A stretch of 41,200 bases of DNA from Deltaproteobacteria bacterium (GTDB lineage: Bacteria; UBA10199; JACPAL01): positions 1-41,200 of the forward strand of contig JACPAK010000010.1 of assembly GCA_016180845.1 (NCBI GenBank), read 5' to 3'. Position numbers and translations under genes: made by a program. Shown here piece by piece: positions 36,125 to 41,200 of this stretch. The notes below the pieces were generated by a model. It was not told the DNA's origin. It saw only the letters and a list, made by a program, of their open reading frames with translations, and ran no database searches. How positions within the stretch are numbered: position 1 is the stretch's first letter; each line of letters opens with the position of its first letter.

Positions 36125-37597
36125 ATGGCATTAGAGATCAAGCAGTCCCTGAGATTAGCGCAGCAACTTGTTATCACCCCCCAGTTACAACAAGCGATCA
36201 AGCTTCTTCAACTCTCTCGCCTCGAACTGGAAAACCTGATCCAGCACGAATTGACTGAAAATCCGATCCTCGAAGAGCAGCTTGAGCAGGAAGCACGCCC
36301 CGAAGAGGAGGTTTCAGTCACGGAACCAGCCAACCTAACCCATGATGTGCACGACAAGGAGCAAAAGACAGCCGAGGTCGGGACACGTGATGGAGAGATG
36401 AAAGAACCGACCAACTTCGACTGGGAAAACTATTTGGGCACTTATAATGCCGCTGAATCGGAGCCTCGCCGTGGCAATGGAGAATTTCCGGATGAGATGC
36501 CCTCCTATGAGAATAAATCGGCTCCCTCCATGACGCTTCAAGACCATCTGTTATGGCAACTTCACCTCTCGGACATGACCGAGGATGAAACCCTGATTGC
36601 CGAGGATATTATTGGGAACATCAATGACGACGGCTACTTTCAGGGGAACCTTCAGGAAATCTCCGATAACAACGATTTCCCTCTGGATCGTGTGGAAGAG
36701 GTCTTGGGCATGATCCAGGAATTTGATCCTACCGGCGTCGGCGCTCGGGATCTCAAGGAGTGCCTCAAACTGCAGATTACCCCTTTTGAAAGGGAGACCG
36801 CCCTCCTCGAACAACTGATCGATCATCACCTTGAAGATCTGGAAAAAAGAAACTACGGGGCGATCACAAAGGGACTCGGGATCAGTAATGAAAAGCTCCG
36901 GGAACTGGCCCATATTATTTCGACGCTCGAACCAAAACCAGGACGCCCTTTTGGTGGAGAAAATCCCCAATACATTATCCCGGATGTCTATATCCACAAG
37001 GTCGGCAATGATTATATCGTTTCTTTAAATGACGATGGGCTCCCCAAACTTCAAATCAGCTCTTTTTATCGCAACGCCCTCTTCAAAAATGAGACGACCT
37101 CCCAGACCAAGGAATATATCCAGGACAAGCTCCGCTCCGCGATGTGGTTAATACGCAGCATTCATCAGCGACAGCGGACTCTTTATAAGGTGACCCATTC
37201 GATCATCAAGTTTCAACGTGGTTTTCTGGAGAACGGTGTCTCCCAATTGAAACCAATGATCCTGCGAGATGTCGCACAGGATATCCAAATGCATGAGTCC
37301 ACCATTTCTCGCGTCACGACAAACAAATACGTTCAGACGCCACGCGGACTTTTTGAACTGAAATTCTTTTTTAATAACCGTCTTCCGACAAACTCGGGTG
37401 ATGGAGTGACTTCTGAAAGCATCAAGGCGACTATTCGTCAAATGATAGAAAAAGAAGATGCGCGGCATCCACTGTCCGATCAGCAGATCGCCGAAATGCT
37501 CCAGAAACAAGAGGTCAAGATTTCTCGACGGACTATTGCAAAATATCGAGAGCTGCTCGGAATTTCACCCTCTTCTCGAAGAAGACAAGTTCTTTAA
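36125..37597 (+). CDS. rpoN: RNA polymerase sigma-54 factor
   Basis: Sigma factor for -24/-12 promoters. From ATG 36125 (GGAAGGGAAG upstream) the 490-residue protein starts MALEIKQSLRLAQQLVITPQ, the glutamine/leucine-rich region I that meets the activator. An acidic region II follows (about 55-115), then the core-binding and DNA-binding regions. The RpoN box SRRTIAKYRELLGI, preceded by LSDQQIAEMLQ, sits at the C-terminus. TTG 36101 would add eight atypical residues and lies in the -10. It leads the hpf-ptsN-hprK-rapZ-PTS run; lptA/lptB genes that often precede rpoN are not here. Confidence 0.97.
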   Translation: MALEIKQSLRLAQQLVITPQLQQAIKLLQLSRLELENLIQHELTENPILEEQLEQEARPEEEVSVTEPANLTHDVHDKEQKTAEVGTRDGEMKEPTNFDWENYLGTYNAAESEPRRGNGEFPDEMPSYENKSAPSMTLQDHLLWQLHLSDMTEDETLIAEDIIGNINDDGYFQGNLQEISDNNDFPLDRVEEVLGMIQEFDPTGVGARDLKECLKLQITPFERETALLEQLIDHHLEDLEKRNYGAITKGLGISNEKLRELAHIISTLEPKPGRPFGGENPQYIIPDVYIHKVGNDYIVSLNDDGLPKLQISSFYRNALFKNETTSQTKEYIQDKLRSAMWLIRSIHQRQRTLYKVTHSIIKFQRGFLENGVSQLKPMILRDVAQDIQMHESTISRVTTNKYVQTPRGLFELKFFFNNRLPTNSGDGVTSESIKATIRQMIEKEDARHPLSDQQIAEMLQKQEVKISRRTIAKYRELLGISPSSRRRQVL

Positions 37598-37615
37598 TTT
37601 TTTAGGAGGTTTGTT

Positions 37616-37909
37616 ATGGAAACAACCGTTACTTTTCGGCACAGCGATCCTTCGCCCGCTATAAAACAACATATCGATGAGAAGATAAAAAAGCTGAGCA
37701 AGTATTTTATGAAGGCGATACAGGCCCATGTGATTCTCACAGTGGAGAAATCAAGGCATGTCGCTGAGATCACCCTTTCAGAAAATAATCATACCCTTTA
37801 CGCAAAAGAAGGAAGTCACGATATGTATCGATCTCTGGATATCGTCCTTCATAAGCTCGAGCGACAACTGAGAAAGCTAAAAGAGAAGATCAAGTCACAC
37901 CATCACTAG
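37616..37909 (+). CDS. hpf: ribosome hibernation promoting factor (short HPF/RaiA family)
   Basis: A 97-residue protein that binds the small ribosomal subunit in stationary phase and promotes inactive dimers. VTFRHSDPSPAIKQHIDEKI, then KLSKYF, HVILTVEKSRHVAEITL and the helix SLDIVLHKLERQLRKLKEKI are the family pattern; the length is that of the short form. TAGGAGG precedes the ATG. It follows rpoN by 18 bases, the usual neighbour. Confidence 0.95.
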   Translation: METTVTFRHSDPSPAIKQHIDEKIKKLSKYFMKAIQAHVILTVEKSRHVAEITLSENNHTLYAKEGSHDMYRSLDIVLHKLERQLRKLKEKIKSHHH

Positions 37910-37952
37910 ACCATTGCTTTTTTATCTCTAATCCGATAGCAAGAGACCTCAC

Positions 37953-38414
37953 ATGAAAATAAAACAGATTTTGGCAAAAGATGCGATTATCTCTTCCCTG
38001 AAAGCAACCTCTAAGGAAAATGTTCTTGTTGAGATGGCTTCGCTCCTCTGCCGTCAGATTCCCGATATTTCTCCAGAAGGGATTACTCGTATTCTGATTG
38101 AAAGAGAAAAACTTGGTAGCACAGGAATTGGTAATGGGGTCGCTATACCACACGGAAAAATTTCACAATTAACCCAAATCACCACCGCTTTTGGACGCAG
38201 TCTCCCCGGTATCCCTTTTGACTCTCAGGATTCAAAACCGGCGCATCTTTTCTTTGTTCTACTTGCCCCTGAAAACGCAGCAAGCCTCCACCTGAAAGCC
38301 CTGGCCCGCCTCTCCCGTCTTTTAAAAGATGTTCATTTCCGCAATAAGCTGCTAGAGGCCAAGGACGAACAGCAACTCTATCAATACATCATCGAAGAAG
38401 ACGAAAAATCGTAA
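37953..38414 (+). CDS. ptsN: nitrogen PTS EIIA component
   Basis: A 153-residue EIIA-Ntr/fructose-type protein. The phosphorylated His67 lies in GNGVAIPHGK, and PAHLFFVLLAPENAASLHLKA (in two halves) is the conserved core. It is phosphorylated by the PTS chain and in other bacteria regulates potassium transport and kinases rather than sugar uptake. It follows hpf closely and precedes hprK, the standard order. Confidence 0.95.
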   Translation: MKIKQILAKDAIISSLKATSKENVLVEMASLLCRQIPDISPEGITRILIEREKLGSTGIGNGVAIPHGKISQLTQITTAFGRSLPGIPFDSQDSKPAHLFFVLLAPENAASLHLKALARLSRLLKDVHFRNKLLEAKDEQQLYQYIIEEDEKS

Positions 38415-38427
38415 AGCTGAATTCTAA

Positions 38428-39402
38428 ATGAATGCCCTTTCCATACGTGATCTGCTGACTGACAAAGACAATCATCTCGGCCTTCGATTAGTCAGAGGTC
38501 GAAAAGGCCTCTCGAAAAAGATTACAATTCCCCGCATTCAAAAACCAGGCCTCGCCCTCACAGGACACACCGCTAGCCTCCATCCCGGCCGCATTCAGGT
38601 CCTGGGAACTCTCGAAATCAATTATTTAAAAAGCCTCTCAAGGGATCAGTTAAGAAAGGCGGCCCGTCAGCTCGGCAAAGTCGATCTTTCCTGTATTGTG
38701 ATTACCCACGGCAACAGGACCCCTTCGCTCCTCCTGAATGAAGCGGATCGACGCGGGATCCCTGTTTTGGAAACTGATTTGGCTACCTCTTCCTTCGTCA
38801 CTCGAGTGACCAATTGCCTGGAGGAAAAATTAACAGAATCGACCTCCCTCCATGCAGGACTTATCGATGTTTTTGGGATCGGCATCCTGCTGATGGGAAA
38901 GAGCGGAATTGGGAAGAGCGAATGCGCGCTTGAACTCGTCATGAAGGGACATCGTCTCGTAGCGGACGATATCGTTCATATCCGAAAAAAAGCACCTCAT
39001 TCCCTCTATGGTTTTGCCAGCGAGCTCACAAAGTATCACATGGAAATCCGTGGTTTGGGGATCATCAATATCAAAGACCTCTTTGGCGTCGCCTCTGTGC
39101 GTGATCAAAAACTTGTCGAGCTCGCCATTAAACTGATCGAATGGAAATCAAAGGAAGAGTACGACCGTTTGGGGATTGACGAACAGTCTTATGAATGTTT
39201 GGGGATCAAAATTCCCCTGCTCCGTATTCCTGTGAGTCCAGGACGTAGTCTGACATCCGTTATTGAAGTGGCAGCCCGCAACCAACTCCTGAAAGTCAAG
39301 GGCGTTCACTCCGCACGCGAGTTTCAGGCAAAGTTGACAAAAAAACTTTTGTTGTCGGATTCTGAGGGGGAGCACGCCACCTTGCGAGATCTTGCTGAAT
39401 GA
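38428..39402 (+). CDS. hprK: HPr kinase/phosphorylase
   Basis: A 324-residue enzyme that phosphorylates and dephosphorylates the regulatory Ser of HPr. The Walker A GKSGIGKS is at 157-164, preceded by HAGLIDVFGIGILLM. The family signature EIRGLGIINIKDLFGVASV is near 208-226. A C-terminal helix follows. No clear ribosome site lies before the ATG, 13 bases after ptsN, so coupling is likely. Its stop overlaps rapZ by ATGA. Confidence 0.96.
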   Translation: MNALSIRDLLTDKDNHLGLRLVRGRKGLSKKITIPRIQKPGLALTGHTASLHPGRIQVLGTLEINYLKSLSRDQLRKAARQLGKVDLSCIVITHGNRTPSLLLNEADRRGIPVLETDLATSSFVTRVTNCLEEKLTESTSLHAGLIDVFGIGILLMGKSGIGKSECALELVMKGHRLVADDIVHIRKKAPHSLYGFASELTKYHMEIRGLGIINIKDLFGVASVRDQKLVELAIKLIEWKSKEEYDRLGIDEQSYECLGIKIPLLRIPVSPGRSLTSVIEVAARNQLLKVKGVHSAREFQAKLTKKLLLSDSEGEHATLRDLAE

Positions 39403-40295
39403 CCTCCAGTCAACCCAGGAAAGAAATTTTAATTATCTCAGGACTCTCCGGGGCAGGGAAATCAACGACCCTTCATGTCCTGGAAGATAGCGGCTATTTC
39501 GCTATTGATAATTTCCCCGGTAAACTCCTTCCAAAATTTCTGGATCTGTTCATAAGTCAAACCGACTACCCGCATGATCAAAAAGTTGCCCTCGTGATGG
39601 ATGCGAGGGATACCGAATTCCTGAAACACTTTCCAAAATACCATCAACTTCTCAAACGTGAGCAACTCAAAGTTCGTATCCTTTTTCTCGATGCACGCGA
39701 TGAAATTCTTCTCAGACGATTTTCAGAAACCCGTCGCCGTCATCCCCTCGCCCCTCGAGGACAGGTCCTTGTCGGTGTGCAAAAGGAAAGAAAGCTCCTG
39801 CGCCCCATCCGGGATAGGGCAACTCATTTTATCGATACCTCAGCCCTTTCCACTCACATCTTGAAAAAGACCGTGTTGCAATGCCTGAGGCTCCCTGCAA
39901 TGACTTCCGCACTTTCCATCCAGGTACTCTCTTTCGGATACCACTTCGGACTGCCAACGGAAGCCGACCTCATCTTTGATGTCCGTTTTCTTTCCAATCC
40001 CCATTTTGTCCCAAAACTTGGAGCCCTGCCCGGCGAAAACCCGAAGGTGAAAAGGTATGTCCTCGAGAAAAAAGAAACCCGGGATTTTTTGAAGATCCTT
40101 CAGAAAACCTTGCGCTTTCTCTTGAAATCCTACTTAAAGGAGGGCAAAGCGCATCTCACAATCGCTTTTGGATGTACTGGCGGACGTCATCGTTCCGTCG
40201 TGATTGCCGATCGGGTCGGAAGAGACTTGATACGATGGGGATCTCACGTTACGATTACGCATCGTGATATGACACGATCTTCGGGAGGAGACTAG
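39399..40295 (+). CDS. rapZ: RapZ-family nucleotide-binding protein
   Basis: A 298-residue P-loop protein (formerly YvcJ/YhbJ). Walker A GLSGAGKS is at 15-22, then SGYFAIDNFPGKLLP, LDARDEILLRRFSETRRRHP and the C-terminal AFGCTGGRHRSVVIAD with conserved Cys and His. In E. coli it guides RNase E to the GlmZ small RNA; in other groups the role is unclear. It overlaps hprK by four bases, and its stop abuts the EIIA start. Confidence 0.96.
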   Translation: MTSSQPRKEILIISGLSGAGKSTTLHVLEDSGYFAIDNFPGKLLPKFLDLFISQTDYPHDQKVALVMDARDTEFLKHFPKYHQLLKREQLKVRILFLDARDEILLRRFSETRRRHPLAPRGQVLVGVQKERKLLRPIRDRATHFIDTSALSTHILKKTVLQCLRLPAMTSALSIQVLSFGYHFGLPTEADLIFDVRFLSNPHFVPKLGALPGENPKVKRYVLEKKETRDFLKILQKTLRFLLKSYLKEGKAHLTIAFGCTGGRHRSVVIADRVGRDLIRWGSHVTITHRDMTRSSGGD

Positions 40296-40706
40296 ATGGT
40301 CGGGACAGTGGTTGTGACTCATGGGAAAATTGGAGAAGAGATGGTCCGTGCAGTCCTCTCCATTGTTCGGGAAGATCTCCCGCTTTATAGCGTTGCCCTG
40401 GAACAAAACGAGGATGTCGAGCAGATGCGCCGAAAAATTGAACAGGCGGTCCAGCGTGCCGATCGTGGACATGGGGTTCTTCTCTTGTCAGATATGTTTG
40501 GAGGGACTCCTTCCAACCTTTGCCTTTCCTTTCTGGAAGAGGGTAAAATTGAGGTTGTGACGGGGGTCAACCTCCCGATGATTATTAAACTGGCAACTAT
40601 CCAGGAGAACAGGTCTTTAATAGAAACTGCTGATTTCATTAAACGATATGGCCAAAAAAACATCGCACGGGCAACAGAAGTCCTCCAACAAGGGAGCAGC
40701 GACTAA
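40296..40706 (+). CDS. mannose-type PTS EIIA domain protein
   Basis: A 136-residue EIIA of the mannose class. The phosphorylated His9 lies in VVVTHGKIGEEM, and GVLLLSDMFGGTPSNLCLSF is the family core. No EIIB, EIIC or EIID genes are present, so it probably has a regulatory role with HPr. GGGAGGAG precedes the ATG, which comes right after the rapZ stop. Its last 59 bases are also used by the HPr gene in another frame. Confidence 0.93.
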   Translation: MVGTVVVTHGKIGEEMVRAVLSIVREDLPLYSVALEQNEDVEQMRRKIEQAVQRADRGHGVLLLSDMFGGTPSNLCLSFLEEGKIEVVTGVNLPMIIKLATIQENRSLIETADFIKRYGQKNIARATEVLQQGSSD

Positions 40707-40974
40707 TACCGCCTCCCATGCGTTCAAGGTCAAAAATGAGCTCGGTCTTCACGCTCGGGCAGCGGCCCTCTTTGTTAAAACCGCCTCAAAGTTTAGGGCC
40801 AATATTATGGTGAAAAAAGGGGCCCATGAGGTGAATGGGAAAAGCATCATGGGAATCCTGATGCTGGCAGCGGGACGGGGATCCGAAATCCATATCACGG
40901 CGGATGGCCACGATGCCCCCCAGGCGCTGGCAGAGCTGGGAACACTAATTCAGAATGGTTTTGGGGAAGAGTAG
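40648..40974 (+). CDS. ptsH: HPr phosphocarrier protein with an N-terminal extension
   Basis: A 108-residue protein. The HPr part begins at about residue 24: NELGLHARAAALFVKTA carries the EI-phosphorylated His35, and EVNGKSIMGILML carries the HprK target Ser66. The first 22 residues (AKKTSHGQQKSSNKGAATNT) are an unusual basic tail. They are forced, because ATG 40648 is the only start codon in this frame after the last upstream stop; it lies inside the EIIA gene. Translation is probably coupled. ptsI is not the next gene. Confidence 0.9.
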   Translation: MAKKTSHGQQKSSNKGAATNTASHAFKVKNELGLHARAAALFVKTASKFRANIMVKKGAHEVNGKSIMGILMLAAGRGSEIHITADGHDAPQALAELGTLIQNGFGEE

Positions 40975-41032
40975 GCGGTTTTGCCTCTTCTTCATTGATA
41001 TTTCACCAATTCTCCTCTACGATGGGTATCTA

Positions 41033-41200
41033 GTGAGCACTGCAAGGGTATCTATTCTTTTTTTAATCCTCTCGTTATCCCTCATGTTTTTCCCCTCCTG
41101 CCTCGGTTCAAAAGGCTCCGATCCTTCCTCTGGTGTATCGGCCGACAGTTCGGCTGATTGTTTCGGAGAGTCTGCTGATGACTCGGTTCTCTCCGCCTCC
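41033..41200 (+). CDS. N-terminal part of a lipoprotein (cut by the window edge)
   Basis: From GTG 41033, 56 codons are open to the window end. The signal sequence STARVSILFLILSLSLMFF is followed by the lipobox FPSC and then a Ser/Asp-rich linker (KGSDPSSGVSADSSADC). Nothing further can be said. Its place right after HPr, where ptsI might be expected, is notable. The 58 bases between HPr and this start hold no feature I can support. Confidence 0.6.
   Translation, partial: MSTARVSILFLILSLSLMFFPSCLGSKGSDPSSGVSADSSADCFGESADDSVLSAS

Noticed and set aside
36434-36450. GGGCAC-like sequence with GG-N10-GC spacing
   Set aside because: It lies inside the rpoN coding region with a poor -12 and no start codon nearby.

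Overview
The window looks like a chromosomal segment of a Gram-negative bacterium of the deltaproteobacterial type (Deltaproteobacteria in the old broad sense; candidate lineages such as UBA10199, Bdellovibrionota or Myxococcota fit, but the exact group cannot be fixed from sequence reading alone). The reasons are a 6S RNA-like gene - 5-formyl-THF cyclo-ligase - rny - ymdB - tyrS block, an rpoN-hpf-ptsN-hprK-rapZ-EIIA-HPr block, Myxococcus-type cysteine-rich (DUF4215) repeats, and a very large Ser/Thr kinase fused to a sigma-54 activator.

Layout. 1-1072: 5' part of a 16S rRNA gene on the minus strand with its leader and two promoter candidates. 1069-9027 (minus): tyrS, an exported HExxH protein, a nucleotidyltransferase pair, ymdB, rny, the folate cyclo-ligase and a probable 6S RNA. 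9079-11604: a short RNase R-like nuclease carrying a palindromic insert, a mini zinc-ribbon protein, tRNA-Leu(CAG) and a thioredoxin-like protein. 11626-12280: a VapBC-type toxin-antitoxin cassette lying between two copies of the thioredoxin gene's last 31 bases. 12285-19482: an exported subtilase, a permease, a UPF0489-like protein and a lipoprotein. 19625-24652: a 1675-residue kinase-ATPase-TPR-GAF-sigma54 activator. 24875-28513: a broken exported zincin, a RelBE/ParE-type module, a nucleotidyltransferase remnant and a patatin-like lipase. 28536-35910: an exported cysteine-rich/propeller protein, pyrG, and an operon of an exported NTR-like protein with a metzincin lipoprotein. 36073-40974: the rpoN/PTS-Ntr cluster, followed by the start of another lipoprotein.

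The most interesting signal is a possible local sigma-54 regulon for exported proteins. Two minus-strand genes for large secreted proteins (subtilase at 15542, cysteine-rich propeller protein at 30464) have near-perfect -24/-12 elements (TGGCAC-N5-TTGC), each with the C of TTGC exactly 15 bases before the A of the ATG. A weaker match lies in the same geometry before the NTR-like/metzincin operon (32483). Each of the three has, about 95-120 bases upstream of the predicted transcription start, a copy of the dyad TGATAA-WW-TTATCR plus a third half-site, which is where an enhancer-binding protein would sit. The window also encodes both rpoN and a candidate activator, the hybrid kinase/sigma-54 protein. 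That this protein binds the dyad is inference.

Other points: the toxin-antitoxin insertion flanked by synonymous copies of a gene end; a possible TIMP/NTR-like protein translationally coupled to a metzincin; a zincin gene with a frameshift and an amber stop; and several promoters placed so close to start codons that leaderless mRNAs are likely.
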